DNA of 60,191 bases from Clostridia bacterium (GCA_017547755.1 JAFYOX010000108.1:1-60191), one strand, 5' to 3'. Shown: positions 17,601 to 25,706, counted from the first letter of the stretch. Made by a program: numbers and translations. Notes: generated by a model from the letters alone, not told the origin.

Positions 17601-18428
17601 GCGGAAGGCGACAGACTTTACCTCTTTGCATACCTCTTCAAGTATACCCTCGACGTGACCGGTGCGAAGACCGTAACTCTTCCGGAAGACAGCGACATCC
17701 TTGTGATGGCGGCAACCGCAGGCACGGCGGCAAACGATCTCACCGTACCGGCAGCTCCGCTGTACGACAAGGTGGAAACTCCCGATGCGGAAAAGCGCAC
17801 GATCACCGTTTACGACCAGAACGGCGAAGTGGTTGAAACCCTCAGCGAATACGAAGGCAAGGTCGCGCTCGTACGTACGTCCAGCTACAAGGACGGCTAC
17901 ATCTTCAAGGGCTGGGAATCCGACGACATCGCGGCGACCTATGACAATGCGGCGATCGTCCGTGTTCCGGATCACGATGTGATCGTCAAGATCAACGCGG
18001 AAAAGCTCGGCGACGACGTTCTCATGAACAAGCCGTGCAAGGTCAGCGCGGAATTCAACGCACGCGAAACCGGTGCGAACGCCATCAACGGCGACGACAC
18101 CTCCAAGTGGTGCGCACATTCCGAAGACGGCACCAACTGGCTTGAAGTTGACGCCGGCGAAATCGTCAAGGCAGGCAAGTGGATGACCATCCACGCGGGC
18201 GAACAGGAATCCGTGGACTGGAACACCCGTGACTTCCGTCTGGAATACAAGGTGAACGAAGCCGACGAATGGACGGTTGCGGACGAAGTTACGGACAACA
18301 AGGACACCATCGTCGTCCGTGAGATCGCTCCCATCGAAGCGCGTTACTTCCGCTTCTTCGTTACCAAGGCAACGCAGGACGACGACTCCACCGTACGTCT
18401 GTACGCATTCCAGGTATACAGAGCATAA
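14625..18428 (+). CDS. GH38 alpha-mannosidase with C-terminal discoidin/CBM32-like domain
   Basis: The 1267-residue protein has GH38 landmarks: AHLDTQW (zinc ligands His17, Asp19), GSTWDAMD, LADCFGFNYALPS (Asp130, the expected nucleophile) and HQFHDDLPGTS (about 362). The central and C-terminal GH38 beta domains run to about residue 880. Beyond them are extra beta-rich segments and a final F5/8-type (CBM32-like) domain that starts near ALNSEF-type sequence (KVSAEFNARETGANAINGDD) and ends RYFRFF...AFQVYRA. It removes alpha-linked mannose; CBM32 usually binds galactose-type sugars. No signal peptide or anchor is seen, odd for an enzyme with a carbohydrate-binding module. Codon choice is strongly biased to C-ending and AAG codons, which suggests high expression and also creates a long antisense frame. 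Confidence 0.9.
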   Translation: MTTPEKKKKLYTVANAHLDTQWNWTIQDTIRDCVKSTLEKNFALFEKYPHYRMNFEGAFRYKLAKEYYPDLYERLKGYIAEGRWNVAGSTWDAMDANVPSSEALMRQVLYGNGFFEKEFGKKSTDIFLADCFGFNYALPSVEAHMGLNGFHTQKLVWGVGSPIYEEDGTVSKPMPVRGKPRMDLGRWVGPDGNGVAASFLEGDYTYNFDRDNDERPVGQREEYLKAIDRNEQFTGHAVRSMYYGTGDYGGSCKEISAKMVNDAVLANGNPDALYEVISASTDQIFNELTEEERAALPTYDGELLIPHGSGALTSHTINKRWNRKNELLGDSAERAAIIAGWLGASEYPAERLLTAWQTFLWHQFHDDLPGTSIAAAYVFSYNDYVIALNMFAAELENAVGGIVRTLDTNVEGTPVVVYNPVSCERNDIVSAELDIKAPFVRVFDGLGNEVPAQISVVNGKKLVKFLAKVAPVSCTVYDVRESDVPCALASNISVNGKVLENQRYIVTIDDNGDIASVIDKANDNMELFKAPAQLEIGPDTSANWPSWELVWTDSLETPAIVGGTPEIEIVENGPAVVSLKVKRTFEGSTFEQIISLWDGGQRVDVANTVEWYQRKSNLRAAFHMNVSNPKATFDLGLGAIESGNTDSFPYYQHVAHQWADLTAEDGSYGISILNDCKYGMDKPNNDTLRLTLIHTPAFPFSQESGQDWQDMGLNIFTYSIVGHKGFRDDTAKEAAELNQPMVPFTAPKHDGTGKAISFVSVNDEHVIIRCVKKEEKGGRIIVRVQETSGKGAENVRIKFVSDIVSAVETNGYEDEIGAACFSGDEITCTLTPYAVKTFALTLACGKKADLAAQAPVVLPYNKRVTTCNCDRTAGEFAEGISIPSELYNEVVVSGGVKFQLAPANEENAVVCAGQTLTVPSGCDRLYLLAASANGDKTVTVRIAGSDDVDGKPVELGVQDYKANVGSWTMMVNGAPCLIKRDEIAVNYTHTHNAEGDRLYLFAYLFKYTLDVTGAKTVTLPEDSDILVMAATAGTAANDLTVPAAPLYDKVETPDAEKRTITVYDQNGEVVETLSEYEGKVALVRTSSYKDGYIFKGWESDDIAATYDNAAIVRVPDHDVIVKINAEKLGDDVLMNKPCKVSAEFNARETGANAINGDDTSKWCAHSEDGTNWLEVDAGEIVKAGKWMTIHAGEQESVDWNTRDFRLEYKVNEADEWTVADEVTDNKDTIVVREIAPIEARYFRFFVTKATQDDDSTVRLYAFQVYRA

Positions 18429-18429
18429 A

Positions 18430-18462
18430 TAGCTAAGAACTAAGAGTGAATAGTGAATAGCT
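18430..18462. repeat. Heptamer repeat element A (partial, one arm)
   Basis: Tandem heptamer-like units CTAAGAA, CTAAGAG, TGAATAG, TGAATAG follow the stop codon of the mannosidase gene. They match one arm of the complete elements at 32150, 45029, 49519, 54336 and 56344; the centre and second arm are missing. Confidence 0.55.
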
Positions 18463-18475
18463 GTTCATAGAAAAA

Positions 18476-18516
18476 CGGACTGTCTGTAGAAATACAGGCA
18501 GTCCGGATTTTTTTTA
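18476..18516. terminator. Bidirectional terminator
   Basis: A 13-bp stem CGGACTGTCTGTA (18476-18488) / TACAGGCAGTCCG (18493-18505) with one G-U pair and loop GAAA is followed by a run of T. It serves the mannosidase gene and the converging HAD gene, whose stop is at 18514. Confidence 0.9.
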
Positions 18517-19314
18517 TTCTGCGTCGATCTCCGCTTCGAGATCGGCGATGATTTTGGCAAGTGCACTGTCGTTGTTTGAGACCGTAATCCGCTTTGCGGC
18601 GGCTTTGACCGCCGGGATCGCGTTGGCAACGGCGTAGCCGATGTCGACCGCTTCCATCATGGAGAGGTCGTTTTCGTAGTCGCCGGCGCAGACGGTCGTG
18701 TGGATCGGATGTCCGTTTTCCGCAAGGATCGGCAGCATTTCGCGGAGAAGATCGCCCTTGCCGCTTCCTTTCGGATGGACTTCCAGACCTTCGACCCAGC
18801 TGAAGTCGAAATTGTAGCGGTCGCCGTAGCGCGGAACGAGGGCTTCGCGTGTCTTTTCGCCGTCATTCGGGTGCTGGCAGAGAATGATCCGGCACCACGG
18901 CTTTTCAAGATCGGCGAGGATCTCATCGAGACGCGGGAAATCCTCACGGTGTACGACGAATTCCTCCCTGTGGCCGCTCACGAGAATGTAGGTGACCTGC
19001 GGACACAGGTCGAGGAATTCGTGCAGGACGGAGAGAAAATCGTCTTCGAAAACCTTCGTGATGACGGGGGTCTTCGCGGGAGCATCGTACAGCATCGTCC
19101 CGTTGATGCCGACGACGTAGGTGTTGGGCTTGAAAGTGTCGGCGTATTTTTCGATGTACCACGGATAACGCCCGGACGCAACGGTCATCAGACCGCCGTT
19201 TTCCTGGAAATAGCGGATCGCGGCGGCGTTTTCCGGAGAAATTTCTCCGCGGTCGTTGGTGAGCGTTCCGTCAATGTCGGATAAGATGAGGTAACCTTTG
19301 AATTTGTTGTTCAT
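18514..19314 (-). CDS. Cof-type HAD-superfamily phosphatase
   Basis: The 266-residue protein has HAD motif I LSDIDGTLT (nucleophile Asp), motif II SGRYPW-type region (TVASGRYP), a conserved Lys around HPKGSGKGD and motif IV AGDYENDLSMM. This set and the large cap domain between motifs II and III define the Cof/IIB subfamily, which dephosphorylates sugar phosphates and cofactors such as FMN or PLP. It is the last gene of an operon with the GH10 xylanase and a serine hydrolase. ATG 19314 follows GGAGAA at a slightly long distance; an alternative ATG at 19344 overlaps the stop of the preceding gene, so coupling may also occur. Confidence 0.82.
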   Translation of the reverse strand: MNNKFKGYLILSDIDGTLTNDRGEISPENAAAIRYFQENGGLMTVASGRYPWYIEKYADTFKPNTYVVGINGTMLYDAPAKTPVITKVFEDDFLSVLHEFLDLCPQVTYILVSGHREEFVVHREDFPRLDEILADLEKPWCRIILCQHPNDGEKTREALVPRYGDRYNFDFSWVEGLEVHPKGSGKGDLLREMLPILAENGHPIHTTVCAGDYENDLSMMEAVDIGYAVANAIPAVKAAAKRITVSNNDSALAKIIADLEAEIDAE

Positions 19315-19337
19315 GATCGGTGTGTTCTCCGGAGAAT

Positions 19338-20750
19338 TCAGCATTTGTGACCGACGAGATCGACGGCTTCCCGGTCGAGCAGACCGCGGTTTTCGAAGTG
19401 AAGATTCAGCGTGTCTCCGTCGGCGGTGATGGTGTAGAGCATACGGTGCGGGCAGTTGAGGAAGCGGACCTTGAAGGTCAGTTTTCCGTCTTCCGCGCTG
19501 TAGGATGCGGCGGTGCGGCAGCGTTCCTTATCCGGGGTGGACATCAGATCGACGAGCTTCGGCTTGACCTTTTGTGCGACGATCATGCTTTCCGTATGGT
19601 GACCGTTTCCGGCACGGAGGACGTACTGATCCACGCCGTCGGAGAAGACCGCCTGCATTTCGTCGGCTGCGGTGTCGTATACGAAGTACACGCCCGTCCA
19701 TCCCATCGGATTTTCGTCGAGACGCCAGAAGGTATGTTCGAAACCTGCGGTTTTCTGTGCCGAGCCGATCGGAGCATAAACCGGAAGAACCAGCGCCGGG
19801 GAATCGTCTTCATCAAAGAGATGTTCCGCGAGTTCCATGACTGCGTCCATTTCGCGCTGCATATCGCCGAGCTCGGTCTGGATCGCAAAGACCATGTTGT
19901 GCTCCGGAAGGACCACGCAGAGCTGACCGAACGCACCGTCGCCGCGGAAGCCTTCGCGGTAGTTGCACCAGAACTGGAAGCCGTAGCCCGCGCACCAGTC
20001 GGGGGTACCGTTCATGGAGTTGTCGGAAACGGGGGAGGTCGCCGCGTTCACCCATGCTTCGGAGAGGAGGCGTCTGCCGTTCCATACGCCCTTGTGGAGG
20101 TAGAGAAGACCGAGCTTTGCGATATCGTCGGAGCAGACGTGGATGCCGCATCCGCCTTCGTTGGTACCGTCGGGAACGCGGTTCCAGCGGACATCGGTGA
20201 TGCCGAGCGGCAGGAAGAGCTTCCACGTCAGGAAATCGACGAGCTTCATGCCGGTGATGCGTTCGACGATGCAGGAGAGCAGGCAGGTCGCGCCGGTATT
20301 GTACGCGAAGTGCGTGCCGGGTTCGTAGACGACTTCCTGTGCGAGGAACGCACGTGCGGCGTCATCGGAGCGTACCATCGGATACATGACGCAGGAACGG
20401 TGACCGGTATTCATGGAAAGCACGTGCTTCACGCGCATTTTTGCGAGATTTTCGGAGACGGTTTCCGGAAGCTTGTCCGGAAAGAGGTCGACGATGCGGT
20501 CATCGAGCGAAACTTTTCCTTCGTCAACGAGGAAGCCGATCGCCGTGGAGCAGAAGCTTTTCGAGAGGGAATAGATTTCCCGCTTGTCGGTCGGCGAATA
20601 CGGTGCCGGCGCGATGCGGACGACCATGGCGTCGTTATGGAAGATCTGGAGAGTGTGGATCTCGTCGCGTTCCGGCTGGAATTTCGCGAAGAATTCGTTC
20701 AGTGCGCGCTTCGATACGCGCGGATCGGTGTAAACGGTGGATCTTGTCAT
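19338..20750 (-). CDS. Class C beta-lactamase-like serine hydrolase (CubicO/EstB type)
   Basis: The 470-residue protein has the penicillin-binding fold nucleophile motif SLSK (Ser61, Lys64), followed by VDEGKVSLDDRIVDLFP as in CubicO proteins. The second motif is YNTG (the Tyr-x-Asn position), in FAYNTGATCLLS. The C-terminal 150 residues form an added beta domain. Members are esterases, D-aminopeptidases or amide hydrolases; true beta-lactamase activity is unlikely. No signal peptide is present. Being between a GH10 xylanase and a sugar-phosphatase-like gene, an esterase that removes acyl groups from xylo-oligosaccharides is plausible but unproven. A weak ribosome site (TGAGGC) precedes the ATG. 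Confidence 0.8.
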   Translation of the reverse strand: MTRSTVYTDPRVSKRALNEFFAKFQPERDEIHTLQIFHNDAMVVRIAPAPYSPTDKREIYSLSKSFCSTAIGFLVDEGKVSLDDRIVDLFPDKLPETVSENLAKMRVKHVLSMNTGHRSCVMYPMVRSDDAARAFLAQEVVYEPGTHFAYNTGATCLLSCIVERITGMKLVDFLTWKLFLPLGITDVRWNRVPDGTNEGGCGIHVCSDDIAKLGLLYLHKGVWNGRRLLSEAWVNAATSPVSDNSMNGTPDWCAGYGFQFWCNYREGFRGDGAFGQLCVVLPEHNMVFAIQTELGDMQREMDAVMELAEHLFDEDDSPALVLPVYAPIGSAQKTAGFEHTFWRLDENPMGWTGVYFVYDTAADEMQAVFSDGVDQYVLRAGNGHHTESMIVAQKVKPKLVDLMSTPDKERCRTAASYSAEDGKLTFKVRFLNCPHRMLYTITADGDTLNLHFENRGLLDREAVDLVGHKC

Positions 20751-20780
20751 GATAAAGCCTCACTTTATATGTCTTGTATG

Positions 20781-22112
20781 TCAGAGAATGAATTTCTGTT
20801 CCATCGGGCCGGCGGTGACGTGGTAATAGCCCGTGTTTTCCTTATGGAAGCGGCGTTCTTCGGAGATTTCGCCGACGCGGACGTCGTAATCGCCGTAGTA
20901 GCCGTGGAAGTATGCATGTCCGGTGTCGTCCGTGATGAGAGAAACGTCGGTCGTCCATTCGTGACGGATGAGATCGTCGAGAACGTCGAACGCCGGTTTG
21001 TGGGTCATGTCGCTGCGGAGCAGTCCGGCGTGGAAGACGTTTTCGCCGCCGTATGCCATGCCGTCGACCATGTTCCACCAGACGATCGATTCCACGAATT
21101 CCCGACTGAACCACAGACGGTACATCCGGCGGACGAGTTCTGCCTGTACATCTTCGTCTTCTGCTTCGTTGGAATAGGACGGAACGGAGACTTCGGAAAG
21201 GTGGATCGGCAGACGGAATTCCGAATACAGACGGAAAATATCCATCGCGCGGTACGGATCGTAAACGGCGCGTTCCTGTGCTTCGCTGGAGGTGAAGGCA
21301 TGGAACTGCATCCCGATCCCCTCAATGGGGGTGCCTGCGGCGAGCCATCGCTTGAGCATGAGGTAATAGACGCTCTTGTCGCCGGTGTACTGTGATGCAC
21401 CGAAGGTTTCGAAGCAGCCCTCGTTCCAGAACAGGCGAGAATACGGGAAGTATTTTTTTGCGATATCAAAGCACCATTTTTCGTGACCCGGTTCGTCGCA
21501 GACGGGCAGATCGCGGCAGCCGAATTCGCCGTGGGCGTTGCGGTAAACGGTGTACATTTCGTTGATGACATCGAGGTCGAGGAGATCATCGCCGTAGCGT
21601 TCGGCGATTTCACGGCTCCGCTTTTCGATCGCCATTTTGAGCGAACGCCAGTCGCGCGGCATCCACTTCGGATTGAAGGAATTGTACATCAGGCAATGTC
21701 CCTTCATGCCGATGCGGTTTTCGGTGCAGTAATCCCGGATGAGGTCGAGCGCGGGACGGCGGTAGATGTTTTCGGAATCCTTCGCAAAGCGCGGATGTCC
21801 TTCTTCCGGTTCGAGCGTGTCCCAGTACAGCGGAAGCACGCCGTAGTTGAAGATGTCCGCGAATTTTTCACGGTAGAGCGTATTCCGGCGCTCGTCGCCG
21901 AACTGGTCGAGCAGGAACAGGGCACAGCCGAACTTGAATTCGTGCCGCGCGAGTTTCGCGCGTACCGGAACTCCGGCGAGCGGTTTGCCCTCACGGTCGA
22001 GGACTTTGACGGCGAACAGACCCTTGCGGTGGGTCTCGATGCCGCGTTCGATCATGGGATCGGTGAATTCGGAAAGCCGGTCGAAATGGGCGATGAGGTC
22101 TCTTCGGTTCAT
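20781..22112 (-). CDS. GH10 endo-beta-1,4-xylanase, intracellular
   Basis: The 443-residue protein has the GH10 catalytic pair: the acid/base in DVINEMY (Glu185) and the nucleophile in HLSEVSV (Glu307). WDTLEPEEG and MKGHCLMYN precede them as in other GH10 barrels. An N-terminal beta domain of about 60 residues with VLDREGKPLAGVPV comes first, a type seen in Ig-like-fused GH10 enzymes. There is no signal peptide, which fits an intracellular enzyme that trims imported xylo-oligosaccharides. AAAAGGAGG precedes ATG 22112. It heads the operon with the serine hydrolase and HAD phosphatase, and its promoter sits back to back with that of the next gene. Confidence 0.88.
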   Translation of the reverse strand: MNRRDLIAHFDRLSEFTDPMIERGIETHRKGLFAVKVLDREGKPLAGVPVRAKLARHEFKFGCALFLLDQFGDERRNTLYREKFADIFNYGVLPLYWDTLEPEEGHPRFAKDSENIYRRPALDLIRDYCTENRIGMKGHCLMYNSFNPKWMPRDWRSLKMAIEKRSREIAERYGDDLLDLDVINEMYTVYRNAHGEFGCRDLPVCDEPGHEKWCFDIAKKYFPYSRLFWNEGCFETFGASQYTGDKSVYYLMLKRWLAAGTPIEGIGMQFHAFTSSEAQERAVYDPYRAMDIFRLYSEFRLPIHLSEVSVPSYSNEAEDEDVQAELVRRMYRLWFSREFVESIVWWNMVDGMAYGGENVFHAGLLRSDMTHKPAFDVLDDLIRHEWTTDVSLITDDTGHAYFHGYYGDYDVRVGEISEERRFHKENTGYYHVTAGPMEQKFIL

Positions 22113-22158
22113 GGTATTTCCTCCTTTTCGGATGATAACGGTCATCGGTATTGCACCC

Positions 22159-22187
22159 ATTATAGCAAATCCGCCGCCGTTTTTCAA
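22159..22187 (-). promoter_or_regulatory. Promoter of the GH10 operon
   Basis: Minus strand: TTGAAA (22187-22182), a 17-base spacer and TATAAT (22164-22159). Its -35 box is only 10 bases from the -35 box of the divergent promoter at 22198, so one regulator could control both. Confidence 0.75.
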
Positions 22188-22197
22188 TACGATTCTG

Positions 22198-22226
22198 TTG
22201 ACGTGCCGGAAAATCCGCGGTATAAT
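22198..22226 (+). promoter_or_regulatory. Promoter of the 638-residue glycosidase-like gene
   Basis: TTGACG (22198-22203), a 17-base spacer and TATAAT (22221-22226), followed after 31 bases by the start codon with CGGAGGAG as ribosome site. Confidence 0.75.
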
Positions 22227-22257
22227 GAAAACAAAACTGCACTCCGGAGGAGATATC

Positions 22258-24174
22258 ATGAAACAGATTCCGACATGGGAAGCGCCGAAGACCTCGCGGG
22301 TCTATCTGCATCCCGTTTATTCCGAGCGGCTGATCTCGATCTATCCCGACTTCAAAATCACCGACCTCGATCTCGGGTATATCCCGATGCACTACAATCA
22401 GAAGGGCTTCGGCGTGCATCTGATTTTCGGGACGGAACCCGGGGACATCGATATGGAACAGACGGTGTGGAAAAAGCCGGAGAACGGTCTGCCGGTCTAC
22501 ACGCTGTACAACCGTGATCCCGAAAACGGCGCCGCTGTCACGATGACCGCGTTCTGCGATACCGCGCGCCGTCCGGTGACCTACTGCGAAGTCACCGTCA
22601 CGAACACGAACAATTACCGCGTTTCCGGTACGCTCGGCCTGCTGCCGCGCTATAATAAGGAAGACCACTACCTCACCGGCCTGCACGACACCGGCTACGA
22701 ACCGTATAATCCGAATGTCGGGCAGTGGTACCTGAGCTGGCAGAACAAATTTGCGCCGGCGGAGGCCGATTCCATGACCGCCGTATGCGAAGACGGCTAC
22801 GGACGGATGCGGATCCTTGAAACGGAAAACCTCGCCGTCCGGTGGATTTCCAGAGACGAACAGCTCCACCGCTTTAAGGCGCACGATTATTACCGCCTCG
22901 ACTACACGCTGTCCGCGGGCGAAACGGCGGTCGTCCGGTTTGCGATGCGGCGCGGCGAATTTGATGCGGTGAAGCCGTATGCCGAAGCGCTCTCCGGAAC
23001 GACGGCATTCTGGACGGACATCCAGTCGAAGATCACCCGTTTCCCGGCGGATCCCGGGAAGATCACTGAAGATATGTTCCGGCAGAACATCACCGTCATG
23101 CTCCAGATGCTCCAGCATTACGAAGGAACGAAGAACCCCGACTGGGTTTTCGCAAGACAGGGCGACGTCGGACGGTTCATCTGGGTCTGGGAAGCGGCGC
23201 ATTTCCTGACCGTTCTCGACGACGCGGGTCTCTCGGACTACGTGACCGACGCATACCGGATGTTCTTTGAACAGTGGCAGCTCACGGACGGTACCGAAAA
23301 GGGAAAGCTTGCGAATCCGTGGGTCGTCTGGGACAACACAAACGGCTCGGCGATCTGGGGAACGTGTCATCATCTGCTGACGAAGGACGATCCCGCCCTG
23401 TTTGAAGAATTCCGTCCGAAGCTGAACCTTGCGCTCGAATATATCCAGTACCGCCGCAGTCTGGCGCGCGAAGACGAGGTGAAGGGACTGTTTTCCTCCG
23501 GACGTGCCAGCGACTGGGGCGAAGTTGGTCAGCACTGGACGTACACGGACGCGGTGAATGTGTACGGGCTCTCGTACATGGTGAAGTGCTACGAACATTT
23601 TGCGGCGGACGAAGCGGCATATGTCCGGGAAGTTTACGAAGATTATCACAAAATCATCGCGGACGTCCTGCGGAAATTTGCCGAAGAACACGCCGGCGAG
23701 CGGTCGTACAATATGCCGCACATCCTCGGCGTACCGTTTGAGGAAAGCTACAGCCACTGCTTCTACACGGACGGCTGTCCGTACCTCATCAAACTCGGCT
23801 TCATGGATCCGCAGTCGGAACTGTTCGAACAGATGGAAACCTTCTATCGTGAGATCGGCTTCCTCGACGACGAACACGGGCTTGCCGGACGCATGACCAA
23901 CGACGCCTGCGGCTCGGACGGTCTCTACGGCAACGTCTACTACACGGGCGTTGCGGAGATCCTGTGGATCGAGGCATGGCAGAAGCGCGGCGAGCAGGCG
24001 AAAGCGGACGCTTACGCACGCGGCATGCTGCGGTACAACGTGACGCCGGAATTCATGGTGTCCGAGCGGTATTCGTCGGTGGATCCGTGGTTCACGCCGT
24101 GGCAGCCGAACGCATCGGGTGCGGGACGCCTGTGCCGGTTCCTGTGGGACTATTACGGAGAGAAGAATCAATAA
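22258..24174 (+). CDS. Glycosidase-like protein: beta-sandwich plus (alpha/alpha)6 barrel
   Basis: The 638-residue protein has an N-terminal beta-sandwich (about 1-230, with TYCEVTVTNTNNYRVSG) and a helical C-terminal part. That part carries motifs typical of six-hairpin glycosidases: WVFARQGDVGRFIWVWEAAHF, WVVWDNTNGSAIWG, ASDWGEVGQHWTYTDAVNVYG and ERYSSVDPWFTPWQPN. This architecture recalls glycogen-debranching or GH78/GH63-like enzymes, but I cannot name the family. The start ATG 22258 follows GGAGGAG, and the frame upstream lies in the GH10 promoter, so it is not coding. It is divergent from the GH10 operon and ends in a perfect terminator. No signal peptide is visible. Its length equals that of the protein at 4780-6696, but the two are not obviously alike. 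Confidence 0.6.
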   Translation: MKQIPTWEAPKTSRVYLHPVYSERLISIYPDFKITDLDLGYIPMHYNQKGFGVHLIFGTEPGDIDMEQTVWKKPENGLPVYTLYNRDPENGAAVTMTAFCDTARRPVTYCEVTVTNTNNYRVSGTLGLLPRYNKEDHYLTGLHDTGYEPYNPNVGQWYLSWQNKFAPAEADSMTAVCEDGYGRMRILETENLAVRWISRDEQLHRFKAHDYYRLDYTLSAGETAVVRFAMRRGEFDAVKPYAEALSGTTAFWTDIQSKITRFPADPGKITEDMFRQNITVMLQMLQHYEGTKNPDWVFARQGDVGRFIWVWEAAHFLTVLDDAGLSDYVTDAYRMFFEQWQLTDGTEKGKLANPWVVWDNTNGSAIWGTCHHLLTKDDPALFEEFRPKLNLALEYIQYRRSLAREDEVKGLFSSGRASDWGEVGQHWTYTDAVNVYGLSYMVKCYEHFAADEAAYVREVYEDYHKIIADVLRKFAEEHAGERSYNMPHILGVPFEESYSHCFYTDGCPYLIKLGFMDPQSELFEQMETFYREIGFLDDEHGLAGRMTNDACGSDGLYGNVYYTGVAEILWIEAWQKRGEQAKADAYARGMLRYNVTPEFMVSERYSSVDPWFTPWQPNASGAGRLCRFLWDYYGEKNQ

Positions 24175-24199
24175 AAAAACGGGCATATGCCCGTTTTTT
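24174..24199. terminator. Bidirectional terminator
   Basis: Palindrome CGGGCATATGCCCG (24180-24193) is flanked by six A and six T, between the converging glycosidase-like and lipoprotein genes. Confidence 0.9.
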
Positions 24200-24209
24200 G
24201 CGCGGTATT

Positions 24210-25706
24210 TTATTCGATGCCGTAGGAAACCAGCATTTTGTCGAGAAGTTTTCCTGCGGGTTTTTCGATGGCGGCAAACTTGGAGACGAGGTCGTTGGAG
24301 TTTGCGCGGATGAGGCCGACGAAGATGTGACCGATGCTGCTGAGGGAGCTGGAGCAGAGATAACCGATGTCGAAGGTCAGGTTGTCGCGGATGATGTCGA
24401 TCATTTCCGCGCTTTCTTCGTCACGGGAGGTCTTGGACTTCAGCACGACGTCGTAATACTTCGGAATGACGCTGCGGTAGCTTTCGGCGCACAGCGCTTC
24501 GGTGATGATGCCGGTGAATTCCGGATCCTTCACGTCGATCGGAACGACGAAGAGGTCGAAGTTGTCACGGGATGTGCTGGAGTAGTTTTCCTGCGCCGTA
24601 TCGTATTTCGGGTAGGGAAGGATACCGAAGTCGGATTCCATGTCGCGGAGCGCGGTGATCTTTTCAAAGTAGGTACCGTACATGAGCGCGCGGTCGGCGC
24701 GGTAGATCGTGTCGATGTTGGTCGCTACCGAATCCATGTAGGCGCCGTGCGTTGTGTGGTAGAGATTGTTGACCTTTTCGACGATGGAGACCGCCTTTTC
24801 GGAACTGAGCGCGAGTTCGAGACCGCCGTCCGCGGTATGGGATACGACCGGCATATCAAAGGCGATCTGATAGGTGTCGATGGCGGTCGCCCAGTCGGTC
24901 ACGAGACCGTAGATATCGTCGACCGTCCACTGCCCGTTTCCGTCCACATCGATGGAGACTGACGATGCGATCTCGGACATCTTGTCGAGCGTCCAGTCGC
25001 CGCTGCGCACGAGATCATACATATTTTCCAGACCGAAATCGGATGCCAGCTTCTTGTTGAAGATGAAGGCGAACATATTGTCCCACAGAGACAGCGCATA
25101 GTCGCCGGTGATGAGGTAGCTGCGTCCGTTGACCGTGAGTGCGTCGATCGCTCTCTGGCTCCACCACGGCTGGGTCAGGTCGACGTTCGGAATGTCGCGC
25201 CAGTTCAGGAAGATGTTCTTGGAGATGTTTTCGGAAACGGTCGCCGCATACGCCGCGATCAGGTCATACGCACCGTCGCCCGCCATGATGGAGTTGGTCA
25301 TTTCGTTGTTCCACTGTGCGTTGCCCCACTGGCTGTTTTTGGAGACGTACGCGAAATCTACCGCAAAGCGTTCTTCGATGGCGGTGTTGCGTTCGTACAG
25401 GGCATCGTTGACCCCTTCACCGTTCAGTTCCTCGGGCATGAACTTGTCGCCGTAGTAAATGCCGTCGGTTTCACGGGTGAGAAGGGTGAACGTCCGTCCG
25501 TCGTAATTCTTTTCGGGGAGATTGTCCGGAATGTTTTCGCGGGTGATCTCGGTTTCTTCGGTTTCTTCCGCGATCTCGGATGCGGTGGTACCGGAATCGG
25601 CCGGTACGGTGCTGTCGGTGCCGGCTTCATCCGTGTTTTCGGCACACGAAACGAAGACCTGCGTCAGCAGAAGGGACGCGAGGAGCAGGGAAAGCAGTTT
25701 TTTCAT
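24210..25706 (-). CDS. Extracellular solute-binding lipoprotein (sugar ABC transporter type)
   Basis: The 498-residue protein starts with a lipoprotein signal, MKKLLSLLLASLLL then FVSC (lipid-anchored Cys21), followed by a Thr/Glu-rich linker. The mature part resembles cluster-B sugar-binding proteins with LLTRETDGIYYG, ERFAVDF, WWSQRAIDALTVNG, an EF-hand-like DVDGNGQWTVDD (about 250) and YGILPYPKYD-type region. It should deliver oligosaccharides to an ABC permease, but no permease or ATPase gene is in the window. GAAGGAGG-type ribosome site (AAGGAGG) precedes the ATG. The neighbouring glycosidases fit a role in oligosaccharide uptake. The transported sugar is unknown. Confidence 0.8.
   Translation of the reverse strand: MKKLLSLLLASLLLTQVFVSCAENTDEAGTDSTVPADSGTTASEIAEETEETEITRENIPDNLPEKNYDGRTFTLLTRETDGIYYGDKFMPEELNGEGVNDALYERNTAIEERFAVDFAYVSKNSQWGNAQWNNEMTNSIMAGDGAYDLIAAYAATVSENISKNIFLNWRDIPNVDLTQPWWSQRAIDALTVNGRSYLITGDYALSLWDNMFAFIFNKKLASDFGLENMYDLVRSGDWTLDKMSEIASSVSIDVDGNGQWTVDDIYGLVTDWATAIDTYQIAFDMPVVSHTADGGLELALSSEKAVSIVEKVNNLYHTTHGAYMDSVATNIDTIYRADRALMYGTYFEKITALRDMESDFGILPYPKYDTAQENYSSTSRDNFDLFVVPIDVKDPEFTGIITEALCAESYRSVIPKYYDVVLKSKTSRDEESAEMIDIIRDNLTFDIGYLCSSSLSSIGHIFVGLIRANSNDLVSKFAAIEKPAGKLLDKMLVSYGIE

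Noticed and set aside
14532-18194. An open frame of 1220 codons on the minus strand, antisense to the GH38 mannosidase gene
   Set aside because: It lies fully opposite a gene with clear catalytic motifs. Its protein is Val/Gly/Asp/Phe-rich without recognisable motifs, and it follows from the strong C-ending codon bias of the sense gene, which removes stop codons on the other strand.
19338-20750. Antibiotic-resistance beta-lactamase
   Set aside because: The SxxK fold is shared with esterases and peptidases; there is no export signal and the operon context is xylan breakdown.
21991-24186. A 731-codon minus-strand frame opposite the glycosidase-like gene, and similar frames opposite the nitrilase-GDPD (1583-3091) and glycyl radical enzyme (36062-38197) genes
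   Set aside because: Arg/Val/His-rich translations without motifs, overlapping well-supported genes and their promoters.
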